A stretch of 64,000 nt of DNA, from positions 186,001-250,000 of the forward strand of contig NZ_QJJK01000002.1 of assembly GCF_003201475.1 (NCBI RefSeq), given 5' to 3'. The DNA comes from Chelatococcus asaccharovorans. GTDB lineage: Bacteria > Pseudomonadota > Alphaproteobacteria > Rhizobiales > Beijerinckiaceae. A program made the translations under genes and the position numbers. Below the pieces are notes generated by a model, which was not told the origin of the DNA, searched no databases, and worked only from the letters and a program-made list of their open reading frames with translations. Below, piece after piece: positions 8,408-16,721 of the stretch. Position 1 is the stretch's first letter; the number at the start of each line of letters is the position of its first letter.

Positions 8408-9610
8408 ATGAAACTGTCTCTATTGCTGAAAACAACAGTCGCGGCCGTGCTCCTCACGGCCACGGCGGCGCACGCGGATGTGAAGTTCGGCGCGCTCTAT
8501 CCCTTCAGCGGCCAGCTCGCCCTGCTCGGAGACGAGAGCGCGCGCGGACTGGAAATCGCTGTCGATGAAGTCAACGCCGCCGGCGGCGTCCAGGGCGAAA
8601 AGGTCGTGCTGGTGCGCGGCGACGCGGTGGACAACAACCAGGCGATCGGCGAAGCCCGCCGCCTGATCTCCCGCGAGAAGGTCGCGGCGATCTTCGGGTC
8701 CTATTCGTCGGCGCGCTCGATTGCGGCGAGCCAGGTGGCCGAACTCTCCGGCATCCCCTATTTCGAGATGGGCGCGGTTGCCGATGAAGTCACCGGGCGC
8801 GGCCTGAAGTTCCTCTATCGCACCAACCCGACCGCCGAAGACATGGGCAAGTTGATCGTCGAGATGATCGTCAACAAGGTCGCCCCCGGCATCGGCAAGA
8901 AGCCGGAAGATCTCAAGATCGGCATCATCCATGAGGATTCGAGCTACGGCACGTCCGTCGCCGGGCACCAGAAGAAATACGCCGCCGAGGCAGGCTTGAA
9001 TGTCGTATCGACGCAGGGCTACCCTGCCTCGACCGTCGACATGTCTTCACTCGTGCTCGATCTCAAGCAGCGCGGTGTCGACGTGGTGCTGCAGACCTCC
9101 TATCAGAACGACTCCGTGCTCTTCCTGCAGCAGGCCAACGAGGCCGGCTTCAAGCCCGCCGCCATCATCGGCGGTGGTGGTGGCTATTCCATGCAGCCCA
9201 CCGCCGACGCCGTCGGGCACAAGGTGATCGACGGCGTGCTCGATGCGGACTTCACGCAGTTCCTCGTCAACACCAAATATACGCCCGGCCTCGAGACGTT
9301 CGTTGAGGCCTACAAAAAGAAATACGGCGAGGCGCCCCGCTCCGGCCACTCGCTCAACAACTATGTGGGTGCGAAGATCCTGCTCGACGCCATCAACAAG
9401 GGCAAAGGCTTCACGCCGGATGCGCTCGTGGCCGCCGTCAACACCATCGATATCGGCGAGGGCGTGACGGCTGCGGGCTACGGCCTGAAGTTCGGGAAGA
9501 ACAACCAGAACGAACGCGCCAAGATGATGGGCATGCAGTGGCAGGACGGCAAGCTTGTGACCGTCTATCCGGAGGCCGCCGCCGTCGCACCGATGCGGCT
9601 TGCCAAGTAA
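8408..9610 (+). CDS. branched-chain-type ABC transporter periplasmic binding protein
   Basis: 400 residues with an Sec signal peptide ending ATAAHA-DV near residue 23. The mature part is a type I periplasmic binding protein (Peripla_BP_6, LivJ-like), beginning KFGALYPFSGQLALLGDES. Such proteins bind amino acids, amides, urea or aromatic and hydroaromatic acids and hand them to LivHMGF permeases. It has a strong ribosome site (GGGAGGGAAC) and is followed by a hairpin and then the permease genes, as expected for a highly expressed binding protein. The ligand is unknown, but the flanking alcohol/keto enzymes favour an oxygenated carbon compound over an amino acid. Confidence 0.9.
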   Translation: MKLSLLLKTTVAAVLLTATAAHADVKFGALYPFSGQLALLGDESARGLEIAVDEVNAAGGVQGEKVVLVRGDAVDNNQAIGEARRLISREKVAAIFGSYSSARSIAASQVAELSGIPYFEMGAVADEVTGRGLKFLYRTNPTAEDMGKLIVEMIVNKVAPGIGKKPEDLKIGIIHEDSSYGTSVAGHQKKYAAEAGLNVVSTQGYPASTVDMSSLVLDLKQRGVDVVLQTSYQNDSVLFLQQANEAGFKPAAIIGGGGGYSMQPTADAVGHKVIDGVLDADFTQFLVNTKYTPGLETFVEAYKKKYGEAPRSGHSLNNYVGAKILLDAINKGKGFTPDALVAAVNTIDIGEGVTAAGYGLKFGKNNQNERAKMMGMQWQDGKLVTVYPEAAAVAPMRLAK

Positions 9611-9620
9611 CGGGCCACTC

Positions 9621-9644
9621 CGGGGGATGCGCGCGTGTCCCCCG
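9621..9644 (+). promoter_or_regulatory. hairpin 3' of the binding-protein gene
   Basis: CGGGGGA (9621-9627) pairs with TCCCCCG (9638-9644), starting 11 bases after the binding-protein stop. There is no T-run, so a strong terminator is unlikely; partial attenuation or 3'-end stabilisation of the binding-protein mRNA is inferred. Confidence 0.5.
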
Positions 9645-9766
9645 CTTTGCCCCGAAAGCGCGTCGCGATTGTCTGAATTCGCCCCGCGCTTCCGATTTTG
9701 GTTTATCGCATGGCGATGACGCGAGACCTTCAAACAGTCTGGCACGACATGCTTTAGCGAGGCGCG

Positions 9767-10654
9767 ATGGATACCATTCTCCAATTGCTTGCCAACGGGC
9801 TGATGCTCGGCGGACTTTTCGCGATCGTCGCGGTCGGGCTGACGCTCATCTTCGGCATCGTCAAGGTCGTCAATTTCGCCCATGGCGAATTCCTGATGGT
9901 CGGGATGTATCTGACCTTCCTGGTGACGCGCATGCTCGGGCTTCATCCGTTCGTGGCGGTGATCGTCGTCGTTCCCGCGCTGTTTCTGATCGGCGCTCTG
10001 ACCCAGCGTCTCATCATCCAGCCCCTGATGAGCGCACGCGATGACCACATCCAGATCTTCGCGACGGTCGGCCTGTCGACGGCCTTGATCAATCTCGCCC
10101 TTCTCGTGTTCGGCGCGGATATCGCCAATACGCCGGCGAGCGGTCTGCGGACGCCCATCGAGATCGGTCCCGTACGTGTCCTCTCCGGTCAGATCGCGAT
10201 CTTCGTCGCATCGATCGCGCTGGTGATCGGACTGCAGCTCTTCCTGCAGAACACGGCAATGGGCCGCGCCATTCGTGCCGTCGCGCAGAACCGCTCCGCC
10301 GCCCAGCTCATGGGGATCAATGTCGACCGCATCTACATCCTGACCTTCGGCATCGGCGCCGCCTGCGTCGGCGTCGCGGCCGTGCTGATCGCCCCGCTCT
10401 ATCCGACCTCACCGACCATCGGCACCTATTTCGTGCTGACCGCCTTCGTCGTCGTCGTCCTCGGCGGGCTCGGGTCCATTCCCGGCGCCTTCGTCGGTTC
10501 GCTGGTCATCGGGCTGATCGACAGCTTCGCGGGATTCTATATCGGTTCCGACATGCGCGAGGTCGCCGTCTTCGGCGTCTTCCTCCTCATTCTCATCCTG
10601 AGACCGGCCGGCCTGTTCGGTAAGCAGCTGAACCTGTCGCACGTTTCGCCATGA
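9767..10654 (+). CDS. branched-chain-type ABC transporter permease, LivH family
   Basis: 295 residues with about eight hydrophobic segments and the LivH hallmarks: LQLLANGLMLGGLFAIVAVG at the N-terminus, an FGIVKVVNFAHGEFLMVG motif, and AVAQNRSAAQLMGIN in the cytoplasmic loop that contacts the ATPase. It forms one half of the inner-membrane channel with the LivM part of the next protein. Separated from the binding-protein gene by 156 bases containing a hairpin. Confidence 0.93.
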   Translation: MDTILQLLANGLMLGGLFAIVAVGLTLIFGIVKVVNFAHGEFLMVGMYLTFLVTRMLGLHPFVAVIVVVPALFLIGALTQRLIIQPLMSARDDHIQIFATVGLSTALINLALLVFGADIANTPASGLRTPIEIGPVRVLSGQIAIFVASIALVIGLQLFLQNTAMGRAIRAVAQNRSAAQLMGINVDRIYILTFGIGAACVGVAAVLIAPLYPTSPTIGTYFVLTAFVVVVLGGLGSIPGAFVGSLVIGLIDSFAGFYIGSDMREVAVFGVFLLILILRPAGLFGKQLNLSHVSP

Positions 10655-10700
10655 CCGACGCCATGACAGAATTGCCATGGGCAGGATTGCCATGACAGAC
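10649..10700 (+). repeat. short degenerate direct repeats at the permease gene junction
   Basis: CCATGACCGACG, CCATGACAGAATTG, CCATGGGCAGGATTG and CCATGACAGAC follow each other at 12-15 bp steps across the stop of one permease gene and the start of the next. They create several alternative ATG codons, which makes the true start of the fusion gene ambiguous. Confidence 0.45.
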
Positions 10701-12497
10701 ATCTCACTCGCCCCTCCCGCCCCCGCGCGGCTTGCCGGCTTGACGTGGCGCAACGTGTTCGCGCTTGCGGGCTTCCTGGCCGCCCTCTTCGTCATCCCTG
10801 TCGTGATCGATGATGACTTCATCTATCACATCTTCGTCACGCTCTTCATCTTCGCGGCACTGTCCACGGCCTGGAATATCGTCGGTGGCTTTGCCGGGCA
10901 GCTTTCCCTCGGCCACGCCATCTTCTACGGGATCGGCGCCTATGTCGGCATCATCCTGATGAACATGGGCATCAGCCCGTGGCTGGGTATGTTCGCGGGT
11001 GCCGCCGTCGCCGTGGTCGTGGCAGTTGCCATCAGCTATCCCTGTTTCAGGCTGCGCGGCCCCTTCTTCGCCTTGGCGACCATCGCCTTTCTCGAAGTGT
11101 TCCGCGTCCTGGCCCTGCATTTCCGGGAGCTCACGGGCGGCGCGACCGGCCTGATGATCCCGCTGAAATTCGGCTGGGAGTGGATGGTGTTCCGGGAGCG
11201 CCTGCCGCCGCTGATCATCGCCTTCGGCATGCTGCTCGTCTGCCTGGCCGTCGCCTGGTGGATCCGTTCGCATCGCATCGGCTTTCAGCTTGTCGCGACG
11301 CGGGAGCGCGAGTCCGCTGCGAAGGCGGCCGGCGTTGATACTGTCAAGGTGCGCCTCATCGCGGTGTCGGTATCGGCGGCCCTGACGGCCATGGTCGGCA
11401 CCTTCCATGCCATGTATCTCACCTTCATCGAGCCGGCAGCGATGTTCTCGCTGCCCTTCTCGATCCAGATCGCCATGTTCGCCCTCATCGGCGGTATCGG
11501 CACGGTCTTCGGCCCGCTGCTGGGAGCCGTGCTGCTGGTGCCGATCTCGGAAGTGGCGCGCGGCTGGCTTGGAGCCCATGCGCTCGGTCTGCACGGCTTT
11601 GTCTATGGCGCGGTGCTGATCCTCGTCGTGCTCTTCATGCCCAACGGCCTGATGGGACTTCTCTCGCGCCTGAACAAGAGCAGCGAAACGAGCCGCCAGC
11701 GACAGGCCCAGACGATCACCGCGGCCCAGGCTCCGTCAGAACGGCCTAGCCTCGGTGACGCGATCGTCAAGGTTGAAAGCCTGGAGAAGCATTTCGGCGG
11801 CCTGCATGTCACCAACAATGTCGGCTTCACCCTGCGCGAAGGGGAGATCCTCGGCTTGATCGGCCCCAATGGCGCCGGCAAGACCACCGTGTTCAACATG
11901 ATCTCGGGCTTTCTCGCCCCGGACAGTGGCTCCGTCTCCGTGCGCGGTGCCGACGGCACCTGGCACAAGCCGACGACACCCGCCGATTTCGCAGCGATCG
12001 GCGTCGGCCGCACCTTCCAGATCGTCCAGCCCTTCGCGGCCATGACGGTCGAGGAGAACATCATGGTCGGCGCGTTCCACCGCTTCAGTGATGTCCATGA
12101 GGCGCGCGAGGTGGCACGCGAGACGGCCCACCGCATGGGGCTCGGCCCTTGGCTCGACGCGGAGGCACGCGGCCTGACCATCGGCGGTCTGAAGCGGCTG
12201 GAGATGGCACGCGTCATGGCGATGAAGCCGCGGGTCCTGCTGCTCGACGAGGTGATGGCCGGCATTAACCAGACGGATGTCCGCCGCGCCATCGACCTGA
12301 CCCTGTCGATCCGCGACAGTGGCGTCAGCATCATCGCCATCGAGCATGTCATGCAGGCGGTGATGTCGTTGTCGGACCGCGTCATCGTGCTTTCTTCCGG
12401 GCAGATCATCGCCCAGGGCAAGCCGCAGGAGGTGGTCCGCGATCCCACCGTCATCGAGGCCTATCTCGGCAAGGAGTTCGTCCATGCTCAAGCTTGA
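10677..12497 (+). CDS. fused ABC transporter permease-ATPase (LivM-LivG)
   Basis: 606 residues. The first ~330 form a LivM-type permease (SLGHAIFYGIGAYVGI, then ATRERESAAKAAGVD in the coupling loop). After a linker rich in S, Q and A (~335-358) comes a LivG-type ATPase with Walker A GPNGAGKT near 396. The signature is atypical (LTIGGLKRLEMARVMA) and Walker B reads VLLLDEVMAG, with Val instead of Pro. Normally these are two genes; the fusion fixes one permease and one ATPase per chain. The ATG at 10677 or the one at 10692 (better spaced behind GGCAGGATT) may be used. The stop overlaps the livF-like start. Confidence 0.92.
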   Translation: MGRIAMTDISLAPPAPARLAGLTWRNVFALAGFLAALFVIPVVIDDDFIYHIFVTLFIFAALSTAWNIVGGFAGQLSLGHAIFYGIGAYVGIILMNMGISPWLGMFAGAAVAVVVAVAISYPCFRLRGPFFALATIAFLEVFRVLALHFRELTGGATGLMIPLKFGWEWMVFRERLPPLIIAFGMLLVCLAVAWWIRSHRIGFQLVATRERESAAKAAGVDTVKVRLIAVSVSAALTAMVGTFHAMYLTFIEPAAMFSLPFSIQIAMFALIGGIGTVFGPLLGAVLLVPISEVARGWLGAHALGLHGFVYGAVLILVVLFMPNGLMGLLSRLNKSSETSRQRQAQTITAAQAPSERPSLGDAIVKVESLEKHFGGLHVTNNVGFTLREGEILGLIGPNGAGKTTVFNMISGFLAPDSGSVSVRGADGTWHKPTTPADFAAIGVGRTFQIVQPFAAMTVEENIMVGAFHRFSDVHEAREVARETAHRMGLGPWLDAEARGLTIGGLKRLEMARVMAMKPRVLLLDEVMAGINQTDVRRAIDLTLSIRDSGVSIIAIEHVMQAVMSLSDRVIVLSSGQIIAQGKPQEVVRDPTVIEAYLGKEFVHAQA

Positions 12498-13188
12498 GAC
12501 CATCGATGCCGGCTACGGCGCCACGACGATCCTTCACGACGTGTCGCTGGATGTGAACGCGGGCGAGGTGGTGACGATCGTCGGCGCCAATGGCGCCGGC
12601 AAGACGACGACGCTGCGCACCATCGCCGGGCTGATAAGGCCGACATCGGGACGTATCCTCTTCGAGGGGCGGGACATCACGCGCCTGTCGGCCCACGAGA
12701 CGGTCGACCTCGGTATCACGCTCATTCCCGAGGGGCGCCAGCTCTTCCCCGAGATGACGGTGCACGAGAACCTGCTGATGGGCGCCTATCGCAGCGCCGC
12801 CCGCGAGAAACAGGCCGATACGCTGGAGGAAGTGCTCACGCTCTTCCCCCGGGTACGCGAGCGCCTCGACCAGAACGCGGCCTCGCTCTCCGGCGGCGAA
12901 CAGCAGATGGTCGCCATCGCGCGCGGCATGATGGCGCGGCCGAAGCTCCTGATGTTCGACGAGCCCTCGCTCGGCCTCGCCCCCATCATCGTCGCGCAGG
13001 TCTTCGCGGTGATCGACACCATCGTCAAGACGGGCGCGACGGTCCTCATCGTGGAGCAGAACGTCTTCCATACGCTGAAAGCGGCGGATCGCGGCTATGT
13101 GCTTGAAAACGGGGAAATCGTCCTGACGGACAGCGGCAAGGCCCTGCTCGCCAATGATCATGTTCGCCAGGCCTATCTCGGTATCTGA
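12484..13188 (+). CDS. branched-chain-type ABC transporter ATPase, LivF family
   Basis: 234 residues, start overlapping the preceding gene by 14 bases. Walker A GANGAGKTT, signature LSGGEQQMVAIARGMM, Walker B LLMFDEPSLGLAP, and the LivF-typical PEGRQLFPEMTVHENLLMGA stretch. It pairs with the LivG half of the fusion to drive import. All parts of a complete HAAT importer are therefore present between 8408 and 13188. Confidence 0.94.
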   Translation: MLKLETIDAGYGATTILHDVSLDVNAGEVVTIVGANGAGKTTTLRTIAGLIRPTSGRILFEGRDITRLSAHETVDLGITLIPEGRQLFPEMTVHENLLMGAYRSAAREKQADTLEEVLTLFPRVRERLDQNAASLSGGEQQMVAIARGMMARPKLLMFDEPSLGLAPIIVAQVFAVIDTIVKTGATVLIVEQNVFHTLKAADRGYVLENGEIVLTDSGKALLANDHVRQAYLGI

Positions 13189-13258
13189 ACGTTCTTCGCG
13201 CCCGCACAACGACCAGAACTGCACAATCCTGAACAATTCCCAAATCCTGGAAACTCCC

Positions 13259-14065
13259 ATGGCAATACGTGAAGTCAATTCCGCCGAGATCGCCGCGCGG
13301 CCGAGTCATCAGGACCGCAGGGTCCTTGTCACCGGCGCGGGTCGCGGCATCGGGCAGGCGATCGCCATCGGTTTTGCCCGCCGTGGCGCGACCGTCGGTG
13401 TCGCCGATGTGACCAGGGCCGACGTCGATGCGACCGTCGCAGCGATCGAAGCGGCGGGCGGCAGGGCCGTTCCGCTCGTCCTCGACGTCGCCGATTATGC
13501 CGCAGTGGAGAGCGGGCTGGCGGAAGCTGCCCGCGTGATCGGCGGGCCGTTCGACACCATCATCAACAATGCCGGTATATCGCCCAAGCACGATGGCGTC
13601 GCGCACAGGGTCTGGGAGATGGATCCGGCCGAATGGGGCCGCGTCGTCGCGGTCAATCTGTCCGGTCCGTTCAACACCATCCGCGCGCTGAGCCCGGCCA
13701 TGCGCGAAGCCGGGCGCGGCTGGATCGTCAACATGTCCTCCGTTGCCGGCAAGACCTATTCCCCCATCGTCGCCTGCCACTATGCGGCGACGAAATCCGC
13801 CCTGATCGGTTTCACCAAGCATCTTGCCGCCGAGCTCGGGCCGTTCGGCATCCGCGTCAATGCCCTGGCACCGGGCCGGATCGAGACGCCGATGGTCAAG
13901 GCGGTGGCCGGCGCAGTGAATGAGGAGCAGGTGCGCCTGACGCCGATGGGCCGTCTCGGCGCGCCGGATGAAGTGGCCGACGTGGCACTTTATCTGACGT
14001 CGGCGGAGGCGAGCTTCGTCACCGGCCAGACCGTCGATGTTGCCGGCGGCCTCTATATGACGTGA
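13259..14065 (+). CDS. short-chain dehydrogenase/reductase
   Basis: 268 residues from the ATG at 13259; an in-frame start at 13154 would lie inside the LivF gene and has no ribosome site. Classical SDR: cofactor motif TGAGRGIG (25-32), NNAGIS, catalytic S161, Y175 and K179 (YAATK). The ending VTGQTVDVAGGLYMT is typical of FabG-like enzymes. It interconverts a hydroxyl and a keto group with NAD(P)(H). Placed between a transporter and an AroE-like enzyme, so it probably acts on the imported compound or a derivative. Confidence 0.9.
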   Translation: MAIREVNSAEIAARPSHQDRRVLVTGAGRGIGQAIAIGFARRGATVGVADVTRADVDATVAAIEAAGGRAVPLVLDVADYAAVESGLAEAARVIGGPFDTIINNAGISPKHDGVAHRVWEMDPAEWGRVVAVNLSGPFNTIRALSPAMREAGRGWIVNMSSVAGKTYSPIVACHYAATKSALIGFTKHLAAELGPFGIRVNALAPGRIETPMVKAVAGAVNEEQVRLTPMGRLGAPDEVADVALYLTSAEASFVTGQTVDVAGGLYMT

Positions 14066-14109
14066 AGTCGGCGGAGGCAAAAAACGACGACGGCAGGGGA
14101 ACGGACCGC

Positions 14110-14904
14110 ATGCAAGAGATCACCGGGCGCACACGGATACTCGGCATCCTGGCCGACCCGATCTACCATGTGAAGACACCGCAGGTGATGAACGCCCTGC
14201 TGGCGCGCCACGGCGTTGACGCCGTGCTGGTGCCCTTTCATGTCGCGCCTGCGCAACTTGCGACGTTGCTCGAGGGTCTGCGTACGATGCAGAACTTCGG
14301 CGGCTTCATTGCCACGGTGCCGCATAAGCCGGCGATGCTGGCGCTTTGCGACGAGACGACGCCGGAAGCCCGCCATATCGGCGCGGTCAATTGCGTCAGG
14401 CGCGAGGCCGATGGCCGCATGGTTGGCGCCATGCTGGACGGCATCGGCTTCGTCGAGGCGTTGCGCGCCTCCGGCGTCGAGCCGAAGGGCCTGCGCGCCT
14501 ATCTCGCCGGCGCGGGTGGCGCTGCAAGTGCGATCGCCTTCGCCCTCGCCGAGGCCGGCGTTCGCGCGCTCACCATCGCCAACCGCACGCGCGACAAGGC
14601 CGAGGCGCTCGCGGGCCGCCTGCGCCATGTCTATCCGACGCTCGCCCTCAGCACGGATGCGGACCGGGTGAGGGAGCAGGATCTCATCGTCAATGCCACA
14701 TCGCTGGGCATGCGCCCCGAGGACCCGCCGCCGCTCGACATTGCCCAACTCGAGAGCCGGCAGTTCGTCGCCGAGGCCATCATGGACCCGGAAATGACGC
14801 CGCTGCTCAAGACCGCGGAAGCTAGGGGATGCCGCATCCAGCGCGGCCTGCCCATGCTCGAATCCCAGATCGTCCTCATGGCCCGGCACATGGGCGCGCT
14901 CTGA
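14110..14904 (+). CDS. AroE-like (shikimate dehydrogenase family) oxidoreductase
   Basis: 264 residues; the ATG at 14110 follows AGGGGA at a good distance. The family motifs are present: catalytic K73 in TVPHK, GAVNC, DGIGF at 110-114, dinucleotide loop GAGGAA (134-139) and NATSLGM. The usual N-terminal SxSxSP shikimate-binding serines are replaced by HVKTPQVMN (20-28). That argues against genuine shikimate as substrate and for a related hydroxy-acid or cyclic ketone. It lies in a catabolic operon rather than with aro genes. Calling it aroE would therefore be unsafe. Confidence 0.85.
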   Translation: MQEITGRTRILGILADPIYHVKTPQVMNALLARHGVDAVLVPFHVAPAQLATLLEGLRTMQNFGGFIATVPHKPAMLALCDETTPEARHIGAVNCVRREADGRMVGAMLDGIGFVEALRASGVEPKGLRAYLAGAGGAASAIAFALAEAGVRALTIANRTRDKAEALAGRLRHVYPTLALSTDADRVREQDLIVNATSLGMRPEDPPPLDIAQLESRQFVAEAIMDPEMTPLLKTAEARGCRIQRGLPMLESQIVLMARHMGAL

Positions 14905-14978
14905 TTTTCTTTGGAAACCTGCAGCCATCCGGCCACCGGATGGCCGGACAGTGTCGCAGTAACCTGGACAACACCGCC

Positions 14979-16622
14979 ATGACCGACATCTCCGCTGAAA
15001 CCTTCGACTACATCATCGTCGGCGGCGGCACCGCGGGTTGCGTCCTGGCCAACCGGCTCACCGCCTCAGGTCAGCACTCGGTTCTGCTGCTGGAGGCGGG
15101 CCGTGAGGCGAGAAGCCCATGGGTTCCCATTCCGGCCGGCTTCAGCAGGCTTCTCACCAATCCCACCTATAACTGGCGCTTCCAGACCGAGCCCGAGGAG
15201 GCCACCGGCAATCGCGTCATCGCCGTGCCGCGGGGCAAGGGCCTCGGCGGCTCCACGCTGATCAACGGCATGATCTATGTGCGTGGCCAGCCCCAGGACT
15301 ACGACGGCTGGGCGCAGCGCGGCTGCCTCGGCTGGAGCTTCGAGGATGTCCTGCCTTATTTCAAGCGATTGGAGGATTTCGACGGCGCCACAGGGACCCT
15401 GCGCGCCCGGGGCGGACCGCTGCCCCTCGTCGAGGTGTCCGAACGCCCCGCCATCGCCGAGGCCTTCATCGCGGCGGCCGGCCAGGCCGGCTTCCCGCGC
15501 AATCCCGATTATAACGCGGACCACCAGGATGGCTTTGGCTATTATCAGGTGAACCAGCGCCATGGCCGGCGTGTGAGCGCGGCGGAAGCCTATCTCAGAC
15601 CCGCGCGCGGGCGTGCCAATCTCGCGGTGCGCACGGATGCCCATGTGCTGCACGTCGTACTTGAGGGCAGCCGCGCCGTCGGCGTCACCGCCCGCGTCGG
15701 CACCCAAACCCTGCGCTTCGCGGCTCGGGCGGAGGTGATCCTGGCCGCGGGCGCCGCCCAGACGCCCCAGCTGCTGGAACTGTCCGGCATCGGCGATCCC
15801 GCGATCCTCAAGGCCCTCGATATCCCCGTCGCGGCTGCGCTGCCGGGCGTCGGCGCGAACTACATCGACCATTTCTGCACGCGCATGAATTGGCGGGTGA
15901 AACAGCCCGTCACACTCAACGAGCAGACGCGCGGCGTGAAGCTCGGCCTCTCGGTGCTGCAATATTTCGCGACACGGCGCGGCATCCTCACGCTCGGTAC
16001 GGGCCTCGCCTTCGGCTTCGTGCGCACGCGGCCGGAACTCGTCGGACCCGATGTGCAGTATTTCTTCATGCACGCGAGCTACGCCAACGCCGCCGAGCGC
16101 AAGCTCGACCACCTGCCTGGCATGACCATCGGCGTCACCCAGTTGCGTCCGGAATCGCGCGGCACCATCCACGCCGTCTCACCGGATCCGATGCGCGCGC
16201 CGGCGATCCGCCCGAATTTTCTGGCCGCGGCGGAGGATTGCCGCGCCATGGTAGAAGGCATGAAGATCGCCCGGCATATCGTCGATCAGGCGGCGATGGA
16301 CCCCTATCGCCAGGTCGAGATGGCGCCGGGGCCGGATTGCCGCACGGATGCGGACTGGCTCGCCTTCGCCCGCCGTGACGGCCAGACCATCTACCATATC
16401 TGCGGCACCTGCCGCATGGGCCTGGACAGCCTCTCCGTCACGGATCCGGAACTGCGCGTCCACGGCGTCGCGGGCCTGCGGGTGGTCGATGCCTCGATCA
16501 TGCCGACGATCGTCTCGGGCAACACGCAAGCCGCCGTCTTCATGATCGCGGAAAAGGCGGCAGACATGATCCTGGCGGCAGCGAAGCAAAGCGCGCAGCC
16601 GATGCGGTCAGCGGTTGGTTGA
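14979..16622 (+). CDS. GMC family FAD-dependent oxidoreductase (choline dehydrogenase-like)
   Basis: 547 residues from the ATG at 14979 (an ATG at 14940 is also in frame; neither has a strong ribosome site). FAD-binding VGGGTAGCVLANRL near residue 12, GMC signature 1 (GKGLGGSTLINGMIYVRG), signature 2 (GAAQTPQLLELSGIG), and the C-terminal active-site region with YHICGTCRMG (catalytic His) and SGNTQA. GMC enzymes oxidise primary or secondary alcohols and pass electrons to quinones or oxygen. It is the second alcohol-oxidising enzyme of this operon. No signal peptide, so cytoplasmic or loosely membrane-associated. Confidence 0.91.
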   Translation: MTDISAETFDYIIVGGGTAGCVLANRLTASGQHSVLLLEAGREARSPWVPIPAGFSRLLTNPTYNWRFQTEPEEATGNRVIAVPRGKGLGGSTLINGMIYVRGQPQDYDGWAQRGCLGWSFEDVLPYFKRLEDFDGATGTLRARGGPLPLVEVSERPAIAEAFIAAAGQAGFPRNPDYNADHQDGFGYYQVNQRHGRRVSAAEAYLRPARGRANLAVRTDAHVLHVVLEGSRAVGVTARVGTQTLRFAARAEVILAAGAAQTPQLLELSGIGDPAILKALDIPVAAALPGVGANYIDHFCTRMNWRVKQPVTLNEQTRGVKLGLSVLQYFATRRGILTLGTGLAFGFVRTRPELVGPDVQYFFMHASYANAAERKLDHLPGMTIGVTQLRPESRGTIHAVSPDPMRAPAIRPNFLAAAEDCRAMVEGMKIARHIVDQAAMDPYRQVEMAPGPDCRTDADWLAFARRDGQTIYHICGTCRMGLDSLSVTDPELRVHGVAGLRVVDASIMPTIVSGNTQAAVFMIAEKAADMILAAAKQSAQPMRSAVG

Positions 16623-16721
16623 CGCCATGTCATCAAGCCCATCGCCTCGACGGCCTCGCCGATATCCGTGATATGATCCCCCGTCGAGGAACGCGGCCAA
16701 CGCGCAGGAGGAGGTTCAGCT

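Noticed and set aside
14110-14904. Biosynthetic aroE
   Set aside because: Shikimate-binding serines are missing and the gene lies in a catabolic operon.
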